Shown here: positions 9,434 to 18,893 of the stretch, one piece after another
Position numbering within the stretch: position 1 is the stretch's first letter
Layout of the letters: every line of letters begins with the position of its first letter
NCBI GenBank assembly: GCA_963727915.1
Contig: CAVSID010000001.1
Coordinates: 682,001-746,000, forward strand
DNA from: CAWAND01 sp963727915
GTDB taxonomy: Bacteria > Chloroflexota > Anaerolineae > Anaerolineales > E44-bin32
Direction of reading: 5' to 3'
DNA: 64,000 nucleotides
The notes under the pieces: model-generated
Databases searched by the model: none
The model's input: the letters and a program-made list of their open reading frames with translations, nothing else
Told to the model about the DNA's origin: nothing
Made by a program: the position numbers and the translations under genes

Positions 9434-10074
9434 ATGCCCGAGAAGACACTCTCCATCCACACCGCACGCCGCATCTATGACCTCATCGGACGAGCCTACG
9501 ATCTCGCCGCCGCCTTTGAGGGCCGGGCCCAGCAGGTAGGGCGCCAGAAGCTCCAGCTTGAACCCGGGCTGCGCGCGCTCGAGGTAGGCGTCGGCACGGG
9601 GCGCGAGCACCAAACCCTGACCGGCGCCGTCGCCCCGGCGGCCTGGCCGTGGGGCTGGACCTGTCGTTCGTCATGGCGCGCCTGACCCACCGACGGACGC
9701 GGTCGCCCATTTGCCAGGCCGACGCCAGCTGGATCCCCTTCGCTGACGGCAGCTTCGACCGGGTCTTCGCCGCCTATGTGCTCGACCTGATGGCGGCGCC
9801 CGTCCTGCCCGTGGTCATGCGCCAGTTCCGGCGGGTCTTGCGGCCCGGAGGCAGGTTGGCAGTGGTGGCCATGACCGAAGGCGTCACCCCGGCCAGCCGC
9901 GCCTTGGTCAGCGTCTGGAAGGCCGTCTATGCTGTCAGCCCCAAGCTCTGCGCCGGCTGCCGCCCACTCCAACTGGCCGAGATCGCCCGCCAGGCCGGAT
10001 TCACACAGGTCGAGGCGCAGGTCGAGGTGGAGTGGGGGGTTCCCAGCGAGGTGCTGGTGGCCGTTCGAAGCTGA
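9434..10074 (+). CDS. Class I SAM-dependent methyltransferase (frameshifted)
   Basis: UbiE/Methyltransf_11-like enzyme. The start ATG at 9434 gives MPEKTLSIHTARRIYDLIG. Motif I, LRALEVGVGTGREH, binds SAM; after a break near 9640 come GLDLSFVMARL, ADASWIPFADGSFDRVFAAY (motif II/III region) and FRRVLRPGGRLAVVAMTEG. The N-terminal IYDLIGRAYDLAAAFEGRAQ is like that of UbiE/COQ5-type enzymes, which methylate quinones, but substrate cannot be assigned. It follows the LuxR gene by 85 bp and may be co-transcribed. Confidence 0.78.
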
Positions 10075-10100
10075 CACGCCGCCGGTGTTAGACTTCGGGT

Positions 10101-10607
10101 ATGGCTGCTTCTACTCGGCGCTTGCCGACGCCTCACGGTTTCCTGAGATGGCTGCTCCGCCTGCCGATCAACCTGTACCATCTGCGCCTGGGATGGGTGC
10201 TCGGCGAACGCTTCATGCTGCTCGAACACCTCGGCCGAAAATCCGGCAGGTGGCATCAGGTGGTGATCGAAGTCGTCGGCCACGACGCCCAGACCGACAC
10301 CTACTTCGCCGCCTCCGGCTGGAACATGCGCTCCGACTGGTACCGCAACATCCTGGCACATCCCCAGGTCCGGCTGTCCACTGGACGTCGCCGCCGCATG
10401 ACCGCCGTCGCCCAGGTCCTGGAGCCGGCACCTGCCAGCGACAGGCTGGTCGATTACGCCCGCCGCCATCCCTTCGCCATGAAAGAACTGGCCGAGATCA
10501 TGGGGTTTCCCAAGCACAAGACCCAGGCCGACATCCGCGCCATCGCCGAGAGCCTGCCTATCCTCGGCTTCCATATCGCACCCTGGCCCCAGTCCACGTC
10601 CGACTGA
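10101..10607 (+). CDS. Deazaflavin (F420)-dependent nitroreductase-family protein
   Basis: 168 residues of the Ddn/DUF385 split beta-barrel family, whose members use F420H2 to reduce diverse substrates. Family strings: LLEHLGRKSGRWHQVVIEVV (the GRKSGR phosphate-binding signature), FAASGWNMRSDWYRNILAHP (W-Y-x-N-L-like motif) and a C-terminal LGFHIAPWP. The frame is intact. It lies 27 bp after the methyltransferase stop, so likely one transcript. Cofactor use is inferred from family. Confidence 0.8.
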   Translation: MAASTRRLPTPHGFLRWLLRLPINLYHLRLGWVLGERFMLLEHLGRKSGRWHQVVIEVVGHDAQTDTYFAASGWNMRSDWYRNILAHPQVRLSTGRRRRMTAVAQVLEPAPASDRLVDYARRHPFAMKELAEIMGFPKHKTQADIRAIAESLPILGFHIAPWPQSTSD

Positions 10608-10789
10608 CCCGCCGCGTTGGCATGTCATGCCGAGGCGCCGCCAGGCGACGAAGCCACCGTTTCGTCTGGGCAGATCGGAACGATGGCCACGCTCGCTGGC
10701 CATGACACACAGTCGCTCCACGACGAAAGCCGACCTCAAAGCTGTTCAGCCCAGTCGGCCGGGATGACCATCATCCTCAAGGTTAGAGT

Positions 10790-10807
10790 ATGTGAAATAC
10801 TTCACAA
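10790..10807. promoter_or_regulatory. Rex/CRP-type palindrome
   Basis: ATGTGAAATACTTCACAA: 13 of 14 fixed positions match TTGTGAA-N4-TTCACAA (the core also reads TGTGA-N6-TCACA). It lies in the 282-bp gap before the toast-rack lipoprotein gene, 83 bp upstream of its start and upstream of a TATAGC -10-like hexamer at 10835. Confidence 0.55.
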
Positions 10808-10889
10808 GCCGCGACCTCGGCGCAAGAGTCCTCGTATAGCAATGGAGGACAACCTCAGACACAGACCCATCCCGGAAGGAGATCCGCTC

Positions 10890-11775
10890 ATGCTTGCAAG
10901 AAAACCCCTGCTCGCACTGTCCGTGCTGGCCGCGGCGGCGCTGGCCTGTAGCTTCAACTTCGACCTGCCCAAGATCAGCTTCGGCACGGCCGACACCGGC
11001 CCGACCCAAACCGAGACGATTCACATCCCGGCAGCAGACCAACGACCCGGCCGTGCTTGAACTCCACTTTGGTGTTGGCGACCTGATGATCGGGCCCGGG
11101 GCCGTTGGGAGCCTGGTGGATGGCACCGCCACCTATAACGTGGAGCGGCTCAAGCCTACCGTCACCCAATCGGATTTGGGTGTGATCCTGTCCAGCGTGG
11201 ACATCGACGTGAACGACATCCCGTTCACTCCGCTGGATCCGGGCGCCAAGCTCAAAAACACCTGGGATCTCCAGCTGGGCACCCAGCCAATGGACTTGAC
11301 CATCGCCGCCGGCGCGTATCATGCCGAAATGGACCTGGGCGGGGCGTCGATTTCGATGCTCACGGTGCAGGATGGCGCATCGGACGTCCATCTTGACTTC
11401 TCGCAGCCGAACCGGGTGGCGATGAATCAGTTCGCCTACAGCACGGGTGCCTCCAGCGTCAAACTGACCCATCTGGCCAACGCCAACTTCGAGACGCTGG
11501 TCTTTAGCGGCGGGGCCGGCGACTACACCCTCGAGTTCAGCGGCGACCTCAGGTCGGACGAGGACGTGACAGTCAAGGCCGGGCTGGGGAAGGTGACCTT
11601 GATCATCCCCGACGGCATACCTGTCATCTTCGATGTCAGCGGCGGCCTGACCAACATCACTATGCAGGGCAGCTTCCAGGGCGGTGGGCGCCAGTTCAAC
11701 CAGTCCGCTGCCGGACCGTCCCTCACCTTCCACGTGGAGATGGGAGCGGGCAACCTGATCGTGCGTAACCCCTGA
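10890..11775 (+). CDS. Toast-rack domain (DUF2154-like) lipoprotein (one frameshift)
   Basis: The start ATG at 10890 is preceded by GGAAGGAG. Signal KPLLALSVLAAAALAC ends at a lipobox Cys. After a break near 11035 the mature part is made of repeated short beta-strands typical of toast-rack/LiaF-like proteins: LELHFGVGDLMIGPGA, GAGDYTLEFSGDL, KVTLIIPDGIPVIFDVSGGL and a closing VEMGAGNLIVRNP. About 294 residues. Proteins of this fold sit on the cell surface and often take part in envelope-stress sensing; a partner kinase or ligand is not visible here. A Rex/CRP-type palindrome precedes it. Confidence 0.72.
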
Positions 11776-11829
11776 TCGGCACGAAGCTGCCTCCTGGATC
11801 CTGTCCAACCGAACAGGCATCCAACACGT

Positions 11830-11853
11830 AAGGGCACGGCATGCCGTGCCCTT
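11830..11853. terminator. Bidirectional terminator palindrome
   Basis: Perfect 24-bp palindrome made of the 12-base arm AAGGGCACGGCA and its complement, with A at the 5' edge and T at the 3' edge. It lies between the toast-rack gene and the convergent Yip1 gene, where a shared terminator is expected. Confidence 0.6.
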
Positions 11854-11983
11854 GCCGGTCTCCGCGTGGCGCCGGCCCGTCATGCTCACGGGTCATGTGG
11901 ACCTGGCCCAGCGCGCCATCGATTGGGACCACCTGAAGCAGGATGGGAGTGAAAGATTCAGACTCTGAAGGGGGAATGGCCTG

Positions 11984-12496
11984 TCAGCCGAGCAACCCCC
12001 CGTAGAACAAGCCGATCAGCAAGTTGAAGATGATGTACACCGCCAGGCCGATGACCGCCGTCACCAGCGCCTTGAAGGTGTCAAATTCCATGGTTTCGCG
12101 GATAGCGATCACGCCGGCGGCGATGGTCAGGAGCCAGGCCGCCAGCCGGAAGAACGGCCCTACGCAGGGCAAGAAACCGAGGACGCCGACGAAGCGAGGC
12201 GCGTTGGCGTACCCAAGCGCTCGCACCATTTCACTCAGTTGGCTCCGCCCGCCGAGAAAATCGCCCACAAGGTTGGCGATCACCGCCCACAGAAGCCAAC
12301 CGATGAGGAGCCCGTTGATCAACTCGGCTCCGAACCCCAGCGCCCAGTGGCGGCTACCGATTCCGGTGCCGATGGCTGAAAACAAGGTGGCCACCAGCAC
12401 CATGAGGGCGGCCTCACCTAGCAGCCGATCGTCGGCGGCCACTTCCCGGTAGAGGCTGGAGTCCAAACGCATGGCGCGCAGCACACGTTCAAACAT
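11984..12496 (-). CDS. Yip1-domain membrane protein
   Basis: 170 residues with about five hydrophobic segments (AALMVLVATLFSAIGTGIG, LINGLLIGWLLWAVIANLVG, FVGVLGFLPCVGPFF, WLLTIAAGVIAI, LVTAVIGLAVYIIFNLLIGL). The layout and the ALGYANAPRFVGVLGFLP string match bacterial Yip1 proteins, whose function is poorly known. The frame is intact. Downstream of a larger conserved hypothetical gene on the same strand with a 34-bp gap, so probably one operon. Confidence 0.75.
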   Translation of the reverse strand: MFERVLRAMRLDSSLYREVAADDRLLGEAALMVLVATLFSAIGTGIGSRHWALGFGAELINGLLIGWLLWAVIANLVGDFLGGRSQLSEMVRALGYANAPRFVGVLGFLPCVGPFFRLAAWLLTIAAGVIAIRETMEFDTFKALVTAVIGLAVYIIFNLLIGLFYGGLLG

Positions 12497-12530
12497 GGCG
12501 ATCGCCTCCGATGCCTGGTTGACGCCCGCT

Positions 12531-14007
12531 TCAGTCGGCGGTCTTGAGAGTCAACCGCCCGTCTGCCAAAGGCTCATAGGTCATGGGTCCTTGCGGGATC
12601 TTGTTGATGATCTGGAGCTGGCCAGCGTCCATCGCTTCCCAGATAATCTGGAACGGCGCCTTCCCGTCCACCCACTTTTCAGCGATGACGCAGCCATGGC
12701 CAGGCAGGACGGTGAACACAAGATTCCGAGGGTCGTCTGGATTGCTCAGTGCCACCGAACGGCCGAAGGCTTCCTTGATGCCCTGGGCCTGCGCTTCCGT
12801 GGCGCAAGACACCAGGTAGTGATAGTAGGGTGCGTCCAGCGGCACATACTCAACCGCTTCGGGATCGTAGCCGCCGATCGCCCGGTGACCATGCAGCTTG
12901 GAGCGCACTACCGGCACCTCGTCATCTACATCCCAGGCCCCCCCCAAACTGATCTTGGGGAGCACCCGGTCCATGTCCAGCATCTCCACCGCTTCCGATG
13001 AAGGCGGATCGTTTCGCTTGCCCTCCACGTGCCGGACCTGAGCGCCGCTCCCGTCCGGCCGCAGCCCGACGATCACGGCCAGATCGTCCTCGGTGATGTT
13101 GCCCTTGTCCACCGGGCGGGCGCTGCCGGTCACGGTTGCGATCAGCGCCTTAAGATGGGGCTCCCAGGTGGCAAAGCAGCCTTCGCTGTACTGGCTGGCG
13201 ACCGAGTTCGGCCACGGCCGGCACCTGCACCAGGTCGACGATGCGCACCATTTCGGTGAAGAAGCGGCGGTTGTCCAGCTCCAACGCGGCCGAACGCATC
13301 TCATCAACCGTGTTGAGCGAATCCCATTCCTCGCGGCCGATCAAGGGTTCGAGCACACTGTGCTCAGTGACCTCGCCGGTGCTGGCGGCGGTCACGATCC
13401 GCATCACGATATCGGAGTAGAAGTCCCCTCCCTCGCCAGCCAGGCTGCGTGGATGGGCCCCAACCAAATCGAAGTGATATGCCAGCTCAGGCTCCTCGTC
13501 GCCGACCACAAGCACAATCCGAATGCTCTTGGACTGAGCCTGCAGCAGGCGTTCCAGGGCCATGATCGGCCCGCCTCGCAACCCCTGTTCCACCAGGACG
13601 CGATAGGCGTCCGGCGCCAAGCCGGGGAATTGGAAATCCTGCAGATCGGGCGGGTCTTTCGCAAGCGCCTCGTCAAAGTGACTCAGGGACTGCTCGAGCA
13701 CCTCGGGGGTCACATGGATGAGGGTGTAGATGGTTGGGGACCGCTCGAGTCCGAACTTGCGCCGTGCCGAGAAAAGCATGGCATCTCGCCAGCCCAGCGG
13801 CTCACCGTAAAGAGCCGTGGTCACCAGGACGTCGGTATCATCGGCCGGCGTGTCCTGGATCTCATGGCCGTGCTCCTGGAAAGCTTCCAGCAGATTGTCG
13901 GCGACATCCTCCAGCATTGCCGACATGGGCCCAGGCTCAAAAACCACCTTGATCTTCTTCAGCCAAGGATGGGTTGGCTTGGCCGTCTGTTCGAGACTCA
14001 CACTCAT
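12531..14007 (-). CDS. Conserved hypothetical protein, about 490 residues (one frameshift)
   Basis: Family not recognised. No signal peptide or membrane segment, so cytoplasmic. The N-terminal half is acidic with alpha/beta character (IKVVFEPGPMSAMLEDVADN, DVLVTTALYGEPLGWRDAML, SIRIVLVVGDEEPELAYHFD). After a break near 13210 the C-terminal half includes YSEGCFATWEPHLKALIATV, KLHGHRAIGGYDPEAVEYVP and VFTVLPGHGCVIAEKWVDG. The first half could bind a nucleotide or cofactor, but no diagnostic motif is present. Followed by the Yip1 gene. Confidence 0.6.
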
Positions 14008-14077
14008 GAATTGCTTCTCCTAACTCCGACCCTCTCGGGCCGAACGGCCATCCCTGGCCTGGTGCGTTGTCATCGGT

Positions 14078-15212
14078 TCATTCGGGAATATGGCGCTTGA
14101 AGACTCGGTGGTTCTTATATGGAACCCCACCTACGTTCTCGAGGTCGCGCCGCATTTCTACGGCGCTTTCCGCCACCTGAGTTAGGTCAGCATGCCGAAA
14201 GCCATAATCCCGGACCGTTTTCTCCATCTCCGAGTACATCAGGGCGTTCCCTCCTCGCCCCTTGAATTCAGGCAGGATGCCGATGCCGTTCAGCGACACC
14301 CACTTCGTCCGCCGGAACTCTATCAACAGATCGATGAGGCCGAAGGGGAACAGCCGCCCGCCATTCCGCTGGATGGCGGCCGAAACGTCTGCGAAGGCGA
14401 ATAAAAAGCCTACCACACGATCTTCATGGGTGATGATCTTGATCAGCTTCGGATCGGCGACGGTCATCAGGTTGTCGGTAAGGAATTTGATCTCATCTTC
14501 GGTGAGAGGATAGTACTCCCAATTGTTGATGAACGAACTCGTTGTAGGCGCGCCCGATACGGTCGGCCCATTTCACCAACTCGCGCTTGCTCTTGAATTG
14601 GCGTACGGTCAGGCCGCTGACCCTCTGGGCACGCGTTGCGATCTTGTGGACCCGCTCCGGCATGCGGAACTTGTTGGCATCAAGGTAGCACGAAACGAAA
14701 TCAACTTTCTTTTCAAAACCTAGCTTCTCGGCGAACTCGGGATAGTAGGGTGGGTTGTAGTTCATCATCGTCATGGCGGGTCGAAACTCGAAACCTTCGA
14801 TCAGCATGCCGTAGCCATCCAGCGCGCCGAAACCCTTGGGGCCGACGATATCGGTCAGCCCCCGATTGCGCGCCCAATCAAAGGCCGCCTCAAACAGAGC
14901 CTGGGCGACCTCGAAATCCTCGATGCACTCAAAGTGGTAGAACTGGGCCTCACGTGTGCCATGGTAGGCATTGTAAGGCTTGTTCTCCATGGCCGTGATC
15001 CGTCCCACCGGCTTGCCATCTTTCCGCGCCACAAAAAAATCGGCGTCGGAGTGGCCATAGAAAGGATGCTTGTCCCGATTGAGCATGGTGGCAATATCGA
15101 TGCGGATGGGAGGGACCCAAAGGGGATTGCCGCGGTAGAGTTCGAAGGGAAGATTCAGGAAATCACGAGTGTCGCGTTTTGAGTGTGTGTCGATCTTTTC
15201 GACTTTGAGCAT
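14078..15212 (-). CDS. GNAT-fold protein, YghO-like (one frameshift)
   Basis: About 375 residues of the YghO-like acetyltransferase family. N-terminal signature FLNLPFELYRGNPLWVPPIR, then PFYGHSDADFFVARKDGKPV and GRITAMENKPYNAYHG (acetyl-CoA fold strand). A central DIVGPKGFGALDGYGMLIEG and MMNYNPPYYPEFAEKLGFEK match the family. After a break near 14520, YYPLTEDEIKFLTDNL continues to NGIGILPEFKGRGGNALMYS, a second GNAT motif A. ATG at 15212 is preferred over GTG at 15218 because GAGG precedes it. Substrate unknown. Confidence 0.72.
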
Positions 15213-15301
15213 GCGCACCTCGATCGATCGGTTTAGCGGATTGTAACATCGGCCCTATCCGTCTACAATCGGGCCCTCAACAGCTGGAGGTTGCTCGTCA
15301 C

Positions 15302-15970
15302 GTGATCGTCAAACTCTTGTTGGCATTCTTTCGGTCCGGATTGTGGCTGCTGACTCGAACGCAGGTTGACGGGATCGAGAACGTGCCTGATCCCCCCTAC
15401 ATCCTGGCCACCAACCACCTGGGGACGCTTGACGTCCCCTTCATTTATGGCACGGTTGGCGGCCCGCACCTCGTCGGTTGGGCGGCCGAGAAGTATGAAC
15501 GTAGCCTGATCCGGGGCACCATCCTTAGAGCAGGCGGGGCGGTCTTTATTCAGCGCGGCAAGGTGGATCGGCATGCCCTGGACTTCGCCGTCGAGACCCT
15601 TAAGAGCGGGAAGTCTTTCGGCATGGCACCGGAGGGCACGCGCAGCCCTCACCACAGCCTGATTCGCGGCAAGACCGGTGTGGCTTATCTGGCCGCCGAG
15701 TCCGGCGTGCCCGTGGTGCCCGTGGCGCTCACCGGCACCCATCGCCCGTATGATCATTGGTTGCGGCTGCGCCGCCCCCTGATGACGGCGCGCTTCGGAC
15801 CCCCGTTCCATCTTCCGCCCCTTCCAGAAGAGGGACGTGGGGAGGCCCTGCGCAAGAACACCGATGAGATCATGTGCCGCATCGCAGCGTTGCTGCCACC
15901 CGAATACCGCGGCCTCTACGCCAATCACCAGCGCACCCTCGAATTGATCGCGCAGGGGTACGGCTACTGA
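15302..15970 (+). CDS. plsC: 1-acyl-sn-glycerol-3-phosphate acyltransferase (PlsC family)
   Basis: 222 residues. Acyltransferases of this family make phosphatidic acid at the inner membrane. Motif I NHLGTLD is the catalytic HX4D; motif III APEGTRSPHHSL carries the EGTR phosphate-binding signature; motif IV GVPVVPVALTGT follows. An N-terminal hydrophobic stretch anchors it. The GTG start at 15302 follows a GGAGG-like site (CTGGAGG). Frame intact. Whether it accepts lysophosphatidate or another acyl acceptor is not determined. Confidence 0.82.
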   Translation: MIVKLLLAFFRSGLWLLTRTQVDGIENVPDPPYILATNHLGTLDVPFIYGTVGGPHLVGWAAEKYERSLIRGTILRAGGAVFIQRGKVDRHALDFAVETLKSGKSFGMAPEGTRSPHHSLIRGKTGVAYLAAESGVPVVPVALTGTHRPYDHWLRLRRPLMTARFGPPFHLPPLPEEGRGEALRKNTDEIMCRIAALLPPEYRGLYANHQRTLELIAQGYGY

Positions 15971-16003
15971 GCCCGCGCTGGTTGTCCAAGCCCGGGATAC
16001 GCT

Positions 16004-16021
16004 TTGTGAAATCTTTCACAA
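16004..16021. promoter_or_regulatory. Perfect Rex/CRP-type palindrome
   Basis: TTGTGAAATCTTTCACAA, a full 14/14 match to TTGTGAA-N4-TTCACAA. It lies in the 66-bp gap between plsC and the next gene and ends 15 bp before that start, where a bound protein would act as a repressor. Confidence 0.6.
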
Positions 16022-16036
16022 TCTGAGGCTCATCCG

Positions 16037-16664
16037 ATGTCCCTTTTGAATCCGCTTTCGATCCTGTTCTTTAGCCTGACATTGGCTGCACTGGGCTCCC
16101 TTATCGTCCTCGCCCGTGGGGCCACCGACCGACAAAGCCCGGCCTTCGGCTTGGCCGCCCTGGGATTGATCGGAAGTTTAGATGCGATGTCGCTGTTGGG
16201 GGGCTTCTCCATCGGGCCGGTCATGGCCCTGGTGGCGGTTCCCCTGGCGGTGCTGCTTGCCTGGGGGGCAGGCAGCTTTCGCATGCCGCTGGGGTTGATG
16301 GCGGTGGCCACGGCGCTGCTGGCCGTGGGTGCGCTTCAAGGCGGGTTGTCTGGGACCCTGCGCTGGGGGCTCGGATTTGGCCTGGCGGCCGTCGCCGCGC
16401 TCTCCGTGATGCGGCTGGTGCGCTTCTGGGCGAGCCGCGAAACCGGCGAGTTCAGCGGTTGGTGCCTCGCGCTGAGCGCAGCCCTCGGCGGCGTTGGCCT
16501 GATCTTCGGCATTCCCGATCCGGGGGGGATCGGACTGTGGGCGGCCCGGGCGGGCGCCGTTGCGGCGGCCGGCCTGGTGTTCTTTGCCGCGGCGCTTCCA
16601 GCTCGGCCTGGTCGCTGTGGCTCTCCTCGACGCTCTGTTGGCCCTCGGTCTCTCCGGCTTCTGA
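16037..16664 (+). CDS. Hypothetical polytopic membrane protein (one frameshift)
   Basis: About 208 residues, nearly all hydrophobic, with six or seven likely helices (ILFFSLTLAALGSLIVLA, IGPVMALVAVPLAVLLAWG, LGLMAVATALLAVGALQGGL, LAAVAALSVMRLVRFW, LALSAALGGVGLIFGI, AVAAAGLVFFAAAL). A break near 16600 is needed to reach the closing LVAVALLDALLALGLSGF and stop at 16664. No family recognised. The second membrane gene 83 bp downstream may be in the same operon. Confidence 0.5.
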
Positions 16665-16747
16665 TCCCGGCCTCCGCCGGGCCATTTTCGGCCTCTGCTG
16701 CACCACGGCGCGACTTTCGGCCGCCGGCCTGTGTATGGGCTAACACC

Positions 16748-17759
16748 ATGGCCAGATTCCGTCAGCACGGCCCCGCCCTGATGCTGTTCTTCCTGGCGCC
16801 TGCTATCGGCGAACTACTCTCCGGGGCCTCGCCCCCTTTCAAATTCTTCAACCCTTTCTTGTTCGTGGTGCTGTGCGTCTTGTACGGCGGCGGGGCCCTG
16901 CTCGTTCGCGAGCTCGACTCTGCGCTGGGGCAGAGGCTGGCCGACGATCCTGACTCTGGGGGCTGCCTACGGACTGCTAGAAGAGGGCCTGATGGTCAAG
17001 AGCCTGTTCGACCCGGCCTGGCCCGGGCTGGGAGAGTACGTCGCCGTCGGGCGCGCCTGGGGAGTAAATTGGATCTGGGGCGTGGATCTGACCATCTACC
17101 ACGCCGTCATCAGCATCTCTATTCCCATCCTGCTGGTTGAGCTGACTTTCCCCGAACGATGCCAGGCCTGGGTGTCCCCACACGCGCTGCGGGTCGTGGG
17201 CGGTCTGCTGGCGGCCGACGTCTTGTTCGGTTTCGCCCTGATCACCCCCTACCGTCCGCCAGCGCTCCCGTATGTGTTGACCGCAGCCCTGGTGGTCGGC
17301 CTGATCCTTCTCGCGAGGAGGCTGCCAGCCTCCTTGTTCGCTGCCCCTTATCCCGTTGCCCCCCACCGGCGGGTTGGCTGGGTCGGCCTGGCGGCTTTCG
17401 CTGGCACGTTGGCCTATTTCGGCGTCTCGTGGGCTCTGCCCGCCAGCCGGCTCTCGCCGTGGCTGTTGTTCGAAGCCGTGGGTTTCGTGGTGGCTGGCAC
17501 GGGCATGACCATCATCGCCCTGACCGAGGGCGGACGCCTGTCGTCCCCGGCTCACCGCCTGGCCATGGCCTCCGGTGCCCTTTCGTTCTTCATCCTCCTC
17601 GCCCCGCTTCAGGAATTCGGCCGCGGGGCGATCGGGATGCTCCCGGTGGGCCTGCTGGCGCTGCTGATGCTCGTCTGGCTGTCACGGCGCGTCCGGCGGT
17701 TTCCGCTTGAAGCATCGGTCTCCCGCTCGCCCTCCCCTGCACTTCCCCCGCGCGGGTGA
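16748..17759 (+). CDS. Conserved polytopic membrane protein (one frameshift)
   Basis: About 337 residues with eight or more membrane segments. The start ATG at 16748 gives MARFRQHGPALMLFFLAPAI, then FKFFNPFLFVVLCVLYGGGA and LLVRELD. After a break near 16935 the frame continues ILTLGAAYGLLEEGLMVKSL and WGVNWIWGVDLTIYHAVISI. The EEGLMVKS loop and the NWIW segment look conserved, but the family is not one I can name. Function unknown. Confidence 0.6.
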
Positions 17760-17793
17760 TCTGCGGATCATCCCAAATCAACCTCGAGTGGGA

Positions 17794-17838
17794 TTGTCTC
17801 CCAGCGCCTTTGCGGCTATATCTTTAGCACATCTGTTC
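17794..17838 (+). promoter_or_regulatory. Putative promoter and degenerate LexA-like operator of the PolB cassette
   Basis: Possible -35 TTGTCT (17794-17799) and -10 TATATC (17817-17822), spaced 17 bp. Just downstream, GCACATCTGTTC (17827-17838) matches the LexA-type core GAACATATGTTC at 8834 in 10 of 12 positions, and both are followed by TAT. An operator at the transcription start would allow SOS-type repression. Hexamers are weak and the palindrome imperfect, so this is tentative. Confidence 0.35.
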
Positions 17839-17870
17839 TATTGATAAGCCTGCTGTCTGAGAGGGGCGCC

Positions 17871-18476
17871 ATGCTTCACAACGAGCTCGTCCTGCGAACG
17901 ACCCCCGATATACCGATCCCCGGCATCGACCCGGCCCTGTTGGATGCCATCAGCCGACCCAGGCTGACTCTGCTGTGGGGCGTCACCACGCCCACCCGCA
18001 CCCTGCTGGCCGCCTTGACCATGATCGCCGCCGGCGGTCAGAGTGTGCGGGTCTTCGATGGCGGCAACCGCTTCGATGGCTACTTTGTGGCCCGGCTGGC
18101 CCGCCGCCTGACGCCCGACCTGCAGGCGGCGATGGGGCGCATTCATCTGTCGCGGGCTTTCACCTGTTTCCAACTGGCCGAGTTGATCGAAAACGTCCCG
18201 GCCGAGCCATCACCTCTGTTTGGCCTCGACTTTCTAGCCACCTTTTACGACGAAAGCGTTCCCTTGCGCGACAGCGAGCGGCTGCTGTCGACCACCCTGG
18301 CACATCTCAGGCGCCTGGCGGCCGTGGGGCCGGTGATCATCGGTGCGCAGGAACCGCGCAGCCTGGTCAAAGATCGTTGGTCCTTGCTCGACCAACTGCA
18401 GGCAGCCGCCGACGGCGCCTGGCTGCTTCGCCTGCCCGAGTCCCAACCACCCTTGCAGCCCCGGCTGTTCACTTGA
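17871..18476 (+). CDS. RecA/RadA-superfamily ATPase-like protein with degenerate Walker A
   Basis: 201 residues, first gene of the PolB cassette. The fold is RecA-like: core strand RLTLLWGVTTPTRTLLAAL occupies the P-loop position, but the GxxxxGK[ST] lysine and preceding glycine are replaced (G37-VTTPT-R43-T44). SVRVFDGGNRFDGYFVARLA follows as the second strand with an acidic residue, then LSRAFTCFQL, and a Walker-B-like LFGLDFLATFYDE ending at D120. VGPVIIGAQEP resembles sensor strand 4. There is no DNA-binding domain. Short RecA-like proteins such as ImuA/SulA accompany mutagenic polymerases in other bacteria; the same role is inferred here. Start ATG at 17871 after GAGAGGGG. Confidence 0.65.
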   Translation: MLHNELVLRTTPDIPIPGIDPALLDAISRPRLTLLWGVTTPTRTLLAALTMIAAGGQSVRVFDGGNRFDGYFVARLARRLTPDLQAAMGRIHLSRAFTCFQLAELIENVPAEPSPLFGLDFLATFYDESVPLRDSERLLSTTLAHLRRLAAVGPVIIGAQEPRSLVKDRWSLLDQLQAAADGAWLLRLPESQPPLQPRLFT

Positions 18477-18536
18477 GATGCCCAATCGATCATGTCCAAG
18501 TCATCGCCCTCACCGACCGAACATCAGCGTTACAAG

Positions 18537-18560
18537 CTAGCGCTAGGTGCTAGAAACTAG
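18537..18560. repeat. Phased array of four CTAG tetramers
   Basis: CTAG occurs at 18537, 18543, 18550 and 18557, spaced 6, 7 and 7 bp, in the 100-bp gap between the ATPase gene and the small helical gene. CTAG is rare in most bacterial genomes, so four in 24 bp is unlikely by chance. Role unknown; could be a short repeat or a site shaping the cassette mRNA leader. Confidence 0.4.
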
Positions 18561-18576
18561 AAGCCAGGAGCTATCC

Positions 18577-18891
18577 ATGGGCCGCACCCTTCCCTCCATC
18601 ACCCAAGCCTTCCTCCAGGAGCAGAGCTCCCTGGCGCGCTTCCGCCGGGCCTTGCGCCGGGAGGATCAGCACGCGCTGGACGAGCTGCTGGCCGACGCCC
18701 GGCGCCATCTGGCGGCAGCGGCCTACGCCTCCCATCTGCTGCCGTTCGAGGTCATGCTGCTGGCCATGCTGGTCGAAGAACACAAGGCGGTCATCGACCT
18801 GCGGCGGCGCCTGGACGACATGGAAGGAACAGTCGAAACGCTCGCCTCACCCCGCCTGGCTTCCCCGGACGGCGGCCGGACGGACGCCTGA
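18577..18891 (+). CDS. Small helical protein of the PolB cassette
   Basis: 104 residues, start ATG at 18577, six bases after AGGAG (18566-18570). Entirely helical by composition: LQEQSSLARFRRALRREDQH, LDELLADARRHLAAAAYASH, LLPFEVMLLAMLVEEHKAVI, then a coiled-coil-like LRRRLDDMEGTVETLA and a polar tail. No enzymatic motif. It sits between the RecA-like ATPase and the polymerase, two bases from the latter's GTG start, so it is almost surely translated with it. A likely adaptor between ATPase and polymerase; function inferred from position only. Confidence 0.6.
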   Translation: MGRTLPSITQAFLQEQSSLARFRRALRREDQHALDELLADARRHLAAAAYASHLLPFEVMLLAMLVEEHKAVIDLRRRLDDMEGTVETLASPRLASPDGGRTDA

Positions 18892-18893
18892 GC

